From contig CAYFSO010000001.1 of NCBI GenBank assembly GCA_964345775.1, positions 36,396 through 100,395 on the forward strand: a DNA stretch of 64,000 nucleotides, given 5' to 3'. This document shows positions 43,560 to 51,960 of this stretch, one piece after another. Source of the stretch: M55B154 sp964345775 (GTDB lineage: Bacteria; Spirochaetota; UBA4802; UB4802). Every line of letters begins with the position of its first letter. Position 1 is the stretch's first letter. The position numbers were made by a program, and so were the translations under genes. Below the pieces are notes generated by a model that was not told the DNA's origin, searched no databases, and saw nothing but the letters and a program-made list of their open reading frames with translations.

Positions 43560-44501
43560 ATGAACAAAAAGCATCTTTTCTTTATATCCGGAACAGCAGT
43601 TACAGCTGCCATCATAATGGTACTGGCAATCGTTATTACCCTGACCGCCCAAACCGATAAAGAGCAAACCATCAAGCAGCATAAGCTCTTTGGTTCAGAA
43701 GAAGAGTACATGGAATACATCAAGGATGTCTCTTTTGATTCCGTGGAATTGAACACCGTTACCATAGAGCGCGGTGATAACTTCTGGCAGATAGCCAAAA
43801 AGTACAGTGTGAATATAGACACGCTTATCGGTGCCAACCCGTTCTGGGATTCCATTGTTGCACGCGTTGACCAGAAAATAATTGTACCCGGTGAGAAAGG
43901 TGTTCTCCATTTTATCATGGACATGGACGAGATCGAGGATCTCTGTTCCCTTTATGATGTTGAAAAAAAGGACATACTGGTACAGGAACTGCCATTATTT
44001 TATACGCTTTATTACAAGTTTGACAGCGACCGGAAACCAATTGCCACCTTCATCAGGGACACCAAGCCGGTTGCCGACACCATGACCGACAAGCTGGCCC
44101 ACAGGTATACCCTGCGGGAGATGTTTCGCTCTCCCCTGGGTGGACGGTTCAGCTCGTTCTTCGGTTCACGCAGGCATCCAATATTCAACAAGCGGCGTTT
44201 CCATAACGGCGTGGATATCGCGTCCCGGTACGGCACACTGGTGGGAGCCGCCCACGAGGGCGTAGTCTCATCCACGGGCTGGATGGGCGGATACGGCAAG
44301 GCTATTATTATTCGTCATCCCAACGGCTATAAGACACTGTATGGCCACCTCTCACGTATATTCGTCAGGCCGGGACAGAAGGTAACAACCGGCAGGCTCA
44401 TAGGCCGGGTGGGCTCCACCGGCTGGTCTACGGGACCGCACCTGCATTTTACCATCTGGCACAACGGCAGGCTTATCAATCCAATGAAAGTGCTCTGGTA
44501 A
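43560..44501 (+). CDS. Membrane-anchored LysM - M23 peptidase
   Basis: 313 residues from the ATG at 43560 (AGG six bases upstream), which places a membrane helix (LFFISGTAVTAAIIMVLAIV) at the N-terminus. A LysM domain (~70-115, IERGDNFWQIAKKYSVN) binds peptidoglycan. The C-terminal M23 domain (~195-310) has the zinc motif HNGVDIAS (HxxxD) and HLHF, plus YKTLYGHLSR, so it should be an active endopeptidase that cuts peptide cross-links. The linker between them is conserved in layout with NlpD/EnvC-like factors. Anchored in the inner membrane, it would act at division or elongation. It ends 17 bases from the convergent VOC gene. Confidence 0.92.
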   Translation: MNKKHLFFISGTAVTAAIIMVLAIVITLTAQTDKEQTIKQHKLFGSEEEYMEYIKDVSFDSVELNTVTIERGDNFWQIAKKYSVNIDTLIGANPFWDSIVARVDQKIIVPGEKGVLHFIMDMDEIEDLCSLYDVEKKDILVQELPLFYTLYYKFDSDRKPIATFIRDTKPVADTMTDKLAHRYTLREMFRSPLGGRFSSFFGSRRHPIFNKRRFHNGVDIASRYGTLVGAAHEGVVSSTGWMGGYGKAIIIRHPNGYKTLYGHLSRIFVRPGQKVTTGRLIGRVGSTGWSTGPHLHFTIWHNGRLINPMKVLW

Positions 44502-44518
44502 AAGGGAAACCAGACCAT

Positions 44519-45067
44519 TCAGGCCATTTTTTCAACAGCACCCAGCAAAATACCCATTCGCATCTGTAATGGCGACATGGACCATGGAATACCTGCAAGT
44601 TTTGTCTCTATCACCTCGTGAATGTACCCGCATGCATCAATTGTATCAAGGTAGGCATACCGTGTGACCGAGCCCCCCCTTGTGCCAATATGTCCCCACT
44701 GTAACGGCCTGATACCCAGCTTTTCTGCACGTTCAAGGTAACGATCAAGGTTCCATACGAAGTATCCCAAATGGTGCAGTCCTTCTCCTCCCCTGTCAAG
44801 GTGTTCGGAGTAGATGGAACGATCACCTTCACGGGGCTGGATAAGCTCAAGCTGAATATTCCCTGAGAATGCAAGCGCGATGGTAAATTCGGGTAAAACT
44901 TCTTCACCCCTGCAATAGACTATTTCTTTTTGGGGTGATCTCACCAGGTACCATGGCCCCATACCAATAGTTTCTGAATAATACGCTGCAGAAGCATGCA
45001 GGTCTTTCACCACCAGTCCCACCTGGCTGAGTGAGGGTAACTTTAAATTTTTTATTCTCCCTGCCAT
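44519..45067 (-). CDS. VOC-family (glyoxalase-like) protein
   Basis: 182 residues with two betaalphabetabetabeta modules of the vicinal oxygen chelate fold: QVGLVVKDLHASAAYYSETI at the start and GLHHLGYFVWNLDRYLERAE in the second half, with metal-type residues Glu/His (LELIQPREG, HHLGY, HEVIE). Closest to methylmalonyl-CoA epimerase or Glyoxalase_4 proteins, but the pattern fits no single member. An epimerase would suit the fatty-acid genes in the window; a detoxifying role is as likely. An in-frame stop upstream fixes this start. Divergent from the RsmG-SpoU gene. Confidence 0.75.
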   Translation of the reverse strand: MAGRIKNLKLPSLSQVGLVVKDLHASAAYYSETIGMGPWYLVRSPQKEIVYCRGEEVLPEFTIALAFSGNIQLELIQPREGDRSIYSEHLDRGGEGLHHLGYFVWNLDRYLERAEKLGIRPLQWGHIGTRGGSVTRYAYLDTIDACGYIHEVIETKLAGIPWSMSPLQMRMGILLGAVEKMA

Positions 45068-45179
45068 TTTTTAATGACACCTCCATATGTACTGCTATCA
45101 TGTACCTAACCGTTGCACATTCACAAGTAACTTTTATAATGCCGGTAGCAAGGCCAACCAGGCAAAGAGACAGGAACAT

Positions 45180-46640
45180 ATGAGAAACACTGGCAGAAAG
45201 AACACCATGGTGTCCATGTTCAGGGACGCGGGATTCGCGTTATCATCGCAGCAGGTAGAACAATTCTGGAAATTCTACCAGTTGCTGGTAGAAAAAAATG
45301 ACGAGTACGATCTTACCCGGATAACCGGGTTCGAGGACATCATCACCAAGCATTTCATTGACTGCCTTTACGTAACAAGGCTGGTAGAACTGCCCTTTCC
45401 CCTGGTGGACATCGGCACCGGTGCCGGATTTCCCGGGATACCCCTGAAGATACTGCACCCCGATGACCACATCATCCTGGCTGAACCACGCCATAAGCGT
45501 GTGCAGTTTCTCAATGAAGTTATCGATACACTTGAACTTGAAAACATTGAGATATACCCCCACATGGTAACCGACTATTCCTTTTTCCAGGCACGGGGTG
45601 TCATAACCAGGGCCCTCGAGGCCACGGCGGAAACCCTGCACCGGGTGCACCATTTTCTGCCGCCGGGAGGACAGGTACTATTCATGAAGGGCCCCGGTGT
45701 TGACAGCGAACCGGCTGACGCAGGCCTCGATGAAAATTTTACCATCACATTTGACAGCGACTACACCCTGCCGGGAACAACCTACCGGCGAAGGCTGCTG
45801 GTTTTTTCAAAAATATCTGACGGGCTGAAAAAAACCTACCGCGTTATGAAGGAAGAAGCGGAGACAGAAGGCCAGGCCATTACCTCGGCTGACAACAAGA
45901 GGTTCAAGCTGCTGAAAAAGCTTGTGTCTGGTGACGGCATTCGCAAAACCGGGAAAACGCTGGTCTTTGGCAGAAAACTGATAAGTGAACTCTGGCATGA
46001 AAGACCGCGGCTTTGCGGCAACCTGTTGACCTTTGACGGCTACACCGAAAATGATGTTTCGTTCATGGACATAATTGATGAATTCAACCGGCAGGACAAT
46101 TTCCTGTTGTTGAAAAAATCGCTGTATAATGAACTGGATGTCTTTAATACAAGGGTTCCTCTCATGGAGGTGGCCATTCCGGATATCCCTGGCTGGGACG
46201 GAACCATCGAGAAAGGATGCACCCTGCTTCTCCCATTCCAGGACCCGGCAAACACGGGGGCAGTGGTCAGGAGTGCGGTGGCGTTCGGCATTACCTGCAT
46301 TGTGCTGCTGGCAGAATCCGCCAACCCCTACCATCCAAGAAGCATACGCGCATCGGGGGGGACGGTGTTCAAGGCCAGCTTCTACCGCGGGCCTTCCATG
46401 AGCCAACTGGCAGAATACGTAAAGGACCTGCCGGTGATCACCCTGGACAGGAATGGCACTCCCCTTGCGGAGGTGGAATTCCCCGGTAAGTTTCTGCTGC
46501 TTCCCGGCATGGAGGGGCCCGGGCTTCCGGCCCAGCTGAAGCATGACGCGGTATCTATACCCATATCCGAACAGGTGGAGTCGCTGAACGCCGCGGTGGC
46601 CTCATCCATCTTCATGTACGCCTGGCGGAGCAGCCTCTAA
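45180..46640 (+). CDS. rsmG: RsmG (16S rRNA m7G methyltransferase) fused to a SpoU/TrmH 2'-O-methyltransferase
   Basis: 486 residues from the ATG at 45180 (AGGA five bases before); an ATG further up would give an implausible cysteine-rich extension. Residues ~1-210 are RsmG, which methylates G527 of 16S rRNA: SAM motif VDIGTGAGFPGIPLKIL, then ITRALEATAETL and GGQVLFMKGPG. Residues ~230-486 are a SpoU enzyme with its substrate-binding front part (FKLLKKLVSGDGIRKTG) and the knotted SAM site: FQDPANTGAVVRSAVAFG, LLLPGMEGPGLP and VSIPISEQVESLNAAVASS. Both halves keep their active motifs. RsmG is normally a separate gene next to mnmG/parAB. Its last 39 bases overlap the convergent Mut7-C gene. Confidence 0.92.
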   Translation: MRNTGRKNTMVSMFRDAGFALSSQQVEQFWKFYQLLVEKNDEYDLTRITGFEDIITKHFIDCLYVTRLVELPFPLVDIGTGAGFPGIPLKILHPDDHIILAEPRHKRVQFLNEVIDTLELENIEIYPHMVTDYSFFQARGVITRALEATAETLHRVHHFLPPGGQVLFMKGPGVDSEPADAGLDENFTITFDSDYTLPGTTYRRRLLVFSKISDGLKKTYRVMKEEAETEGQAITSADNKRFKLLKKLVSGDGIRKTGKTLVFGRKLISELWHERPRLCGNLLTFDGYTENDVSFMDIIDEFNRQDNFLLLKKSLYNELDVFNTRVPLMEVAIPDIPGWDGTIEKGCTLLLPFQDPANTGAVVRSAVAFGITCIVLLAESANPYHPRSIRASGGTVFKASFYRGPSMSQLAEYVKDLPVITLDRNGTPLAEVEFPGKFLLLPGMEGPGLPAQLKHDAVSIPISEQVESLNAAVASSIFMYAWRSSL

Positions 46641-47399
46641 TATCCTGTCAATTGTATGCTGCAGCTTATGGTAATGGCTTCCCTTCCAGTATATTCTTCC
46701 GCATGAATTACATATGTAGAACTCGCTGCACCATGCAAGGACCCCTTCCGGGATACGGTGCTTCTCTTTTTCAAACCGTTCACTGCCCGCGGGAAGGGGC
46801 GCAAGCATGCCGTTGCATTCGATGCACCTGGTAAAAGGCTTTATCCATGACCACAGGTGAAGCCGCTCAAGTACCTCCACCACCTGCTTTTCGGCATCGG
46901 TATTCCTGATAATGAGCCCCCGGTCAACCTCCCTGCGCATGAGAAGCTGGCGGTCACGGGTGAGCAGAATTCGTTTTTCATCATGTGATATACGGGCCAG
47001 TTCGGGGTCGTCCCGGTGTTTTGCATAATCCACGTCGAAGCCCAAAAGCCGAAGGCGCCGTGCCAGCTTTCGCAGGTGCACGTCGAGCACAAAGCGGGGT
47101 TCACGCAGCACCCGCGGCCGCAGCCTTGTCACATCTGAAATATCCAGGCGCTCGAACTCGGGGTAGACGCTGATACGGTCACCCTCCTGTATGATATACG
47201 AGAAGTCCACCGATTCACCGTTCACCAGGATGAGGTCCACCTCAACATGGGGGACTCCCAGCGATTCTACCAGGTCTTTCACTGAACGGCGGTCCCTGCT
47301 CTTTACCGGGATGTCCTTCTTGCGCACCTGGCGGGGCAAAAAATCATTCAGCTCCTCGTAAAAGCGAACGGTTACCATGTACGGCTGGCAGGTCATCAT
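46602..47399 (-). CDS. Ubiquitin-like / Mut7-C RNase domain protein
   Basis: 265 residues. Residues ~8-95 are a ThiS/MoaD-like ubiquitin fold (VTVRFYEELNDFL, then VDLILVNGESVDFSYIIQEG). Residues ~100-260 are the Mut7-C domain, a PIN-type nuclease: FVLDVHLRKLARRLRLLGFD, RDDPELARIS, ILLTRDRQLL with acidic residues, then a zinc ribbon with CIECNG and YICNSCGR. The family was described from comparative work as a likely RNA-degrading enzyme joined to a ubiquitin-like domain. It follows the ferredoxin gene by 15 bases on the same strand, and its 3' end overlaps the RsmG-SpoU gene. The start is either the ATG at 47399 or the one at 47378; neither has a good ribosome-binding site. Confidence 0.85.
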   Translation of the reverse strand: MMTCQPYMVTVRFYEELNDFLPRQVRKKDIPVKSRDRRSVKDLVESLGVPHVEVDLILVNGESVDFSYIIQEGDRISVYPEFERLDISDVTRLRPRVLREPRFVLDVHLRKLARRLRLLGFDVDYAKHRDDPELARISHDEKRILLTRDRQLLMRREVDRGLIIRNTDAEKQVVEVLERLHLWSWIKPFTRCIECNGMLAPLPAGSERFEKEKHRIPEGVLAWCSEFYICNSCGRIYWKGSHYHKLQHTIDRILEAAPPGVHEDG

Positions 47400-47414
47400 G
47401 TTCGCGGCCCCGTC

Positions 47415-49016
47415 CTACAAAAAACCGCCCGAGGTTATCTTGGGTGCCCGTACCGGTATGGCGGAACTCCCCTCAACCGGGCACTTGTTCTCGCATATGC
47501 CGCACCCGATGCACAGGTCTTCTATCACGAAGGGGAACTTGACCCGAACCTTCTGGCCGCGCTCGTTTTTCACTTCTTTCTCATCAAGCTTGATGGCCTT
47601 GGTCTCGGTTGGGCATACTTCCTCGCAGACCAGGCAGTCACGGTATTCCGACCATGGTATACACAGCTCGTGCCTGATAAAGGCGGTACCAATAATGGTT
47701 GTCTCTTTATCAGCAACATCAAGAGGGGTCAGAGCCTCGGTTGGGCATATGTTGGAGCACAGCACGCAGTTCATTTCGCAATACCCCAGGCGCGGTATGA
47801 GGCGGGGAGTATACATCCCGTCCACCCCGCTTTCAAGGAAGGTGGGATGCAGGGCGTTGGTGGGACATACCTTCATGCATTCGCCGCATCTCACGCAGTA
47901 CCGCAAAAACTCCTCCTCGGGTTTTGCCCCCGGCGGCCGTATAATTGACGCGTGGTTGGCCCTGTACCCGGGATTCAGCTTGAACACCGGCAGCAGCATG
48001 GCAGAGGCCAGGAGGGAATAGAGAAAACCCCGGCGGTCAACACCGGGTACGCCCGTGTACGCGGGTACCGTGCCGTTATGGTCTTCTTCCGGTTTACCTT
48101 TTCTGCCCAGTGGATCGGGCTTCACCAGGCTGAACCGTATGGCATCGTACTTGCACGAGTCCAGGCACTGGAAGCACTTGATGCACTCGGTCTCCCTGGT
48201 GCCCGTCCCGTCATCGGTGATGGCGTTGGTGCGGCAGTCACGCACGCATGCCAGGCAGTTGGTGCACTTGTCGGTATCAACCACCCTGCGGAACACCGAG
48301 AGCTTCGACGTGAGGGCGTAAAAGGCTCCCAGTGGACACAGTGACTGGCACCAGAAGCGCCGTGCAAAACGTGACACCAGTATTACTGCCATAAACACAC
48401 CAAGCACCGACACGTGGTTGTAGAACATGATGACGTTGAAGTCCAGCACTGTTTCCTTGAGCACCGAGAATACGGGCTCTGATACCACGTTCACACCCGG
48501 CACGTAGTACAGTCCGTTGAATACCAGCTTCACCAGCGAATCGAAATAGGGATACAGGGCGGTACTGTAGGTGCGGTAGGCTATGGACAGGGGATCGATG
48601 AGGCCGCCCACCAGCAGGCCTCCCATGCCGGTTATGATGCTTACCACCAGCACCAGGTACTTGTACTGCTGAATGGGAATTTTCCTGTCCTTCCGCCGAT
48701 ACTGGTTCCTTTTATCACGCCGAAACAGCTTGTCGGTTACATCGATGGTCGACCCCATGGGGCACACCCAGCCGCAGAAGAAACGGCCGATAAAGACGGT
48801 GGCCCCCAGTATGAGCAAAGCGGGGATGAACGAGTCGATGATGTGCCTGGCCGTCAGGGAATGGGTAACTGCAAGATGCGCCGAAAGCCTGGGAAGAAAG
48901 TTGTACATGTCGGGATCCTTCACCGGCTCCCTGGTGGCGATCAGCAGTGAAATAAAGGCCAGCCAGAACAACAACTGAAAGAGAGCCCTCACCCGTGACC
49001 ACGCGGGGTGTTTCAT
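47415..49016 (-). CDS. NapH/NosR-like membrane polyferredoxin
   Basis: 533 residues. The first ~225 residues have four to five membrane helices with two cysteine motifs of the NapH/MauN type, FFCGWVCPMG and WCQSLCPLGA. Then ferredoxin sites: CTNCLACVRDC, CIKCFQCLDSC, a twin-arginine-like segment DRRGFLYSLLASAML near 345, and YCVRCGECMKVCP, CEMNCVLCSNICP, CLVCEEVCP and CIGCGICENKCP. That makes about six [4Fe-4S] binding sites. It should carry electrons between the quinone pool and a periplasmic or cytoplasmic partner. The start overlaps the end of the DUF362 gene by 4 bases, so the two are one unit. Partner enzyme not in the window. Confidence 0.92.
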   Translation of the reverse strand: MKHPAWSRVRALFQLLFWLAFISLLIATREPVKDPDMYNFLPRLSAHLAVTHSLTARHIIDSFIPALLILGATVFIGRFFCGWVCPMGSTIDVTDKLFRRDKRNQYRRKDRKIPIQQYKYLVLVVSIITGMGGLLVGGLIDPLSIAYRTYSTALYPYFDSLVKLVFNGLYYVPGVNVVSEPVFSVLKETVLDFNVIMFYNHVSVLGVFMAVILVSRFARRFWCQSLCPLGAFYALTSKLSVFRRVVDTDKCTNCLACVRDCRTNAITDDGTGTRETECIKCFQCLDSCKYDAIRFSLVKPDPLGRKGKPEEDHNGTVPAYTGVPGVDRRGFLYSLLASAMLLPVFKLNPGYRANHASIIRPPGAKPEEEFLRYCVRCGECMKVCPTNALHPTFLESGVDGMYTPRLIPRLGYCEMNCVLCSNICPTEALTPLDVADKETTIIGTAFIRHELCIPWSEYRDCLVCEEVCPTETKAIKLDEKEVKNERGQKVRVKFPFVIEDLCIGCGICENKCPVEGSSAIPVRAPKITSGGFL

Positions 49017-49969
49017 ACGAGTATCCTTTTAACGTTCATCTTACCAATACTTGTCTCTCCCATGCCTTCCCGTGCGGCATATTTCAGGTAATTAATGCGG
49101 GACGGGGTGATGCCGAAAAATTCCTGCGACGAATAGGCATCTACCGCAACCGGGTTTGTACCCAAAACAATACTTTTCGGATGCGTAATATCCTCCGGGC
49201 GCCCCGAACTGGGCCCGTGTTTTGTAAGCACCCTGGTGGCATCCAGTATGATCAACTGTACCGGAACCGTTTTTGTAAAATCGACGATGTTCTTGTGTAA
49301 TCCCAGGTGATAGACGCCCCTGTTGCCGCCGATCACACCCATGAGGTTTTTCATGGCCATGGTAAGCTCTGCTGAACCGTGATCCTTGGCTATGGGCATG
49401 TTGATGATCACGTCGGCCTCCAGTATGTCACTGTACACCTTCAGGTTGCGCAGGTTCAACCCGTTGGGAACGTCAACCTGCCGGTACTTCCTGCCGTCCA
49501 TGTACACCAGGTCAACATCGGCATTGCTGGCAGCTTCCACCATGCCGCTTGACTTGTATACCAGCCGTGCATTGTGCACCGGGCGGTCCATGATCTTCAC
49601 CTCCGCACCAAGGGCTTTGCACATTTTCGCCACCGTTTCAACCAGGTATGGATGGGTGGTATGGGCACGTTCCGGTGAGGAATTGAATCCCAGGTTGGGT
49701 TTCACCACCACCTTCATGCCGCGTTTCACGAAGCGGTCAAGTCCACCCATCTGTGCAAGGCCTTTTTGCACCATCTTTTCCATGCCGCTTTTTGACATGC
49801 TGCTTCCCTTCACCACCACAAGGGAACGGGATTCATCAGCAGCTGCCGGCAGCATACGTGCGATAAACCCTGACAGCGGCTTCATCCACTGTGATACGCT
49901 CAAAAGGGCCGTAATGGATGCAACCTTTTTCAAAAATGATCTTCTATTACTTTTCCTGGTAATATCCAT
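49013..49969 (-). CDS. DUF362 protein with twin-arginine signal
   Basis: 318 residues from the ATG at 49969, chosen for AAGGA seven bases upstream and because it puts the twin-arginine motif NRRSFLKKV ten residues in. The DUF362 domain covers ~50-315: VVKPNLGFNSSPERAHTTHP, PIAKDHGSAELTMAMKNLMG and NPVAVDAYSSQEFFGI. DUF362 proteins often accompany ferredoxins and are thought to handle iron-sulfur or cofactor chemistry, but activity is unproven. The twin-arginine signal implies export of a folded, cofactor-bearing protein. Translationally coupled to the membrane polyferredoxin. Confidence 0.88.
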   Translation of the reverse strand: MDITRKSNRRSFLKKVASITALLSVSQWMKPLSGFIARMLPAAADESRSLVVVKGSSMSKSGMEKMVQKGLAQMGGLDRFVKRGMKVVVKPNLGFNSSPERAHTTHPYLVETVAKMCKALGAEVKIMDRPVHNARLVYKSSGMVEAASNADVDLVYMDGRKYRQVDVPNGLNLRNLKVYSDILEADVIINMPIAKDHGSAELTMAMKNLMGVIGGNRGVYHLGLHKNIVDFTKTVPVQLIILDATRVLTKHGPSSGRPEDITHPKSIVLGTNPVAVDAYSSQEFFGITPSRINYLKYAAREGMGETSIGKMNVKRILV

Positions 49970-50274
49970 ATCTTTATCCTTACAATTCAATAAGTGTACT
50001 ATAAGGGTCCGGGATATGCAATACCGGACTGAAGTTGTATTCATGATAATACAGGTATGATTCCATTTCCAACTTTTTTTTGACAACTTGTTCTTTGAAA
50101 AACGTGTATCGCGATCTATGCGAAAAAGGCAGGACTCGGGGTCAACACCTGTGATGCTTTCATCGAACCTGGATATCTCTCCAATGAGAAAACCGGCTTA
50201 TTATTGCTGGCCAGGGCCTTTATGAAGTCAATAGTTGATTTTTTGATCATAAATCAACCGGTAATCGTTGTATT
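49970..50274 (+). other. 305-base gap with a short protein-like open stretch
   Basis: From 50099 the plus strand (frame 2) reads through to 50270 as KKAGLGVNTCDAF, then IEPGYLSNEKTG and LLLLARAFMKSIVDF. It has no start codon with a ribosome-binding site, a stop lies just before it, and beyond 50270 it is antisense to the next gene. It may be the remnant of a longer gene; I do not recognise a family. The rest is A/T-rich leader of the DUF362 operon. Confidence 0.25.
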
Positions 50275-50751
50275 CTATGTATGCACTACCACCTCGCAGT
50301 ACTCGGCCCCCTGGTTCAGGTTCTTCGTATGTTCGACCTTGATGTTGAAATCTTTACCGAACATTCCCTTCCCAAGTCCCTCGTATGTGGCGATGGTGGC
50401 AATACCGCAATCGGCAATTCCCGCCTTGGCGATGGCTTTCTGCATCTGGCATTCAACAACACGGATGACGATCCTGCCATCCTCCTGCACAACCTCCCTG
50501 TTCTCCATACCCATTACCCTGAACAGGACGTGCAGTGCATCAATAAAGGATTCCGGGAACACCGGGTCAGAAATATAGTTTTTTACAAGGTTTTTGCCCA
50601 TCACGTATGAAAACTGCTTCCATGCTTCAACATCCATCTTCCACGCCGCGTCAATTCCGTATTCCTTTGCCAGGGCCATGAACCACGCGCCGTCAAGCCG
50701 TACGAACGCCAGCCGTGAGAGTTCAAGTACATCCTTTTCAGAAATCTGCAT
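50275..50751 (-). CDS. L-2-amino-thiazoline-4-carboxylate hydrolase-like protein (DUF6125-type)
   Basis: 158 residues. The pattern follows small proteins annotated as ATC-hydrolase-like or DUF6125: a helical N-half (KDVLELSRLAFVRLDGAWFM), VVECQMQKAIAKAGIADCGI with two cysteines, YEGLGKGMFGKDFNI and a closing VEHTKNLNQGAEYCEVVVHT. Conserved cysteines suggest metal binding or thiol chemistry. It lies between the membrane protein of the 2-oxoacid oxidoreductase operon and the DUF362 operon, 39 bases from the former, and may be the last gene of that operon. No reaction can be assigned with confidence. Confidence 0.7.
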   Translation of the reverse strand: MQISEKDVLELSRLAFVRLDGAWFMALAKEYGIDAAWKMDVEAWKQFSYVMGKNLVKNYISDPVFPESFIDALHVLFRVMGMENREVVQEDGRIVIRVVECQMQKAIAKAGIADCGIATIATYEGLGKGMFGKDFNIKVEHTKNLNQGAEYCEVVVHT

Positions 50752-50790
50752 AACTACCTCACATTAGTACGATTCATCCGTTGACCGGTA

Positions 50791-51420
50791 TCATATCCAG
50801 CGCAGTACACCCGCGAAAACGATCATAAGGATGGCATTCAACACGAACAGGCTTCCGATCCAGGTGACCTGCGTTTTCGGTTTCCAGTCATAGGCAAAAT
50901 TGGCCGCCAGGAAGAAGGGTATGTACACGGTAACGAATACCGGGAATGCCCCCCACCATGGATACACCCAGTGAAACGCCGGGGTGGTTGCCAGGAATAT
51001 CTCGAATAGTGAAAAGAAAGCCGCGTTGGCAACGGCAAAAAGCACCCTGTTGTGTATACCAAGTATCTTCTGCTTCGGGTCTTCCGGCAGGATCTTGCTG
51101 AAAATGAGCCCGGCAACCGCGAACATCATGCTGAGCTCCCAGCCAACCCCCACCAGCAGCAGGTAGCTGGTCCCCTCGGGGACTGTCCACAGAGCATGGC
51201 CTGAAAAGTGCTGAATAAGGGCGTTGGCGATCTCGTAAAGCCAGTGTACCATGTAAAGGGACAGTCCAGCTGCCACACCCTTCCAGTTTCTCTCTGCTAT
51301 CTCGTTAAAATAGATATAGACCACGAATGCGAGCAGGGGTATGAAGTACCACTGAAATGTTCCGGGATCTCTGAGTATGTCCAGTGCTTTCTGAGTAAGT
51401 TCAGGCTGGTTAAGGTTCAC
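50791..51420 (-). CDS. Six-helix membrane protein of unknown function
   Basis: 209 residues, mostly membrane helices: FIPLLAFVVYIYF, AAGLSLYMVHWLYEI, SYLLLVGVGWELSMMFAVA, VLFAVANAAFFSLFEIFLA, AFPVFVTVYIPFFLAANFA and LFVLNAILMIVFAGVLRWI. Charged and histidine residues (HWLYE, HFSGHALW, FHWVYP) lie at helix ends. No signal peptide or enzyme motif. Its gene is 26 bases downstream of the ACT-domain gene in the 2-oxoacid oxidoreductase operon, which suggests a role in transport or in sensing the substrate of that enzyme. I do not recognise a family name. Confidence 0.75.
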   Translation of the reverse strand: MNLNQPELTQKALDILRDPGTFQWYFIPLLAFVVYIYFNEIAERNWKGVAAGLSLYMVHWLYEIANALIQHFSGHALWTVPEGTSYLLLVGVGWELSMMFAVAGLIFSKILPEDPKQKILGIHNRVLFAVANAAFFSLFEIFLATTPAFHWVYPWWGAFPVFVTVYIPFFLAANFAYDWKPKTQVTWIGSLFVLNAILMIVFAGVLRWI

Positions 51421-51446
51421 GGCATACCTCCGGTTGTACAGGGCAC

Positions 51447-51875
51447 CTACGAACCGTAGATCTCGGTGCTGTAGGTCTTGACCCAGTGTTTTTTCAGTAT
51501 GTCCTTGGCTTCCTGTATCTTGTCCACCTCAAGTATGACTATGGCCTCGTCGCTGTGCAGGTTAATGAACGGGTACAGCGTTTCCACGTTCACATCCGCT
51601 TCGATGAGAGGACGAAGCACCGCGTTGAGCCCCCCGGGGTGATCGGGAGTAGAAACGGCGATCACTTCCCTGGTAGAGACCATGTACTCCTCGGTCTCAA
51701 GTACGTTCTGCGCCTTGACGGGATCACTGACGATCATGTGTACCTGTACAGGGGAAAGCACCGAAGATGCCATGATGGCCTTAATATTTACATCTTCTTT
51801 TTCAAGGATGTCGCATACTTTGCTCAGGTTTCCGGGGTTATTCGCAACCGCAACACTCACCTGGGTTATGGGCAT
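51447..51875 (-). CDS. Tandem ACT-domain protein
   Basis: 142 residues made of two ACT domains: VSVAVANNPGNLSKVCDIL at the start and IAVSTPDHPGGLNAVLRPL in the second half, each with the glycine turn that binds amino acids. ACT pairs regulate amino-acid enzymes by binding the product or substrate. Standing alone and inside an operon with a 2-oxoacid:ferredoxin oxidoreductase, it likely senses a branched-chain or aromatic amino acid whose keto acid the enzyme oxidises. The start has a ribosome-binding site (AGGAGAG). Related in form to small ACT proteins seen beside paaK or ior genes in anaerobes. Confidence 0.85.
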   Translation of the reverse strand: MPITQVSVAVANNPGNLSKVCDILEKEDVNIKAIMASSVLSPVQVHMIVSDPVKAQNVLETEEYMVSTREVIAVSTPDHPGGLNAVLRPLIEADVNVETLYPFINLHSDEAIVILEVDKIQEAKDILKKHWVKTYSTEIYGS

Positions 51876-51960
51876 GATAACTCTCCTTCAATGTAATATA
51901 CGCGTACAACTACCAGGTTTTCATTAATAACCGAAGAAAAGATGCCAAGTCAACTTATTT

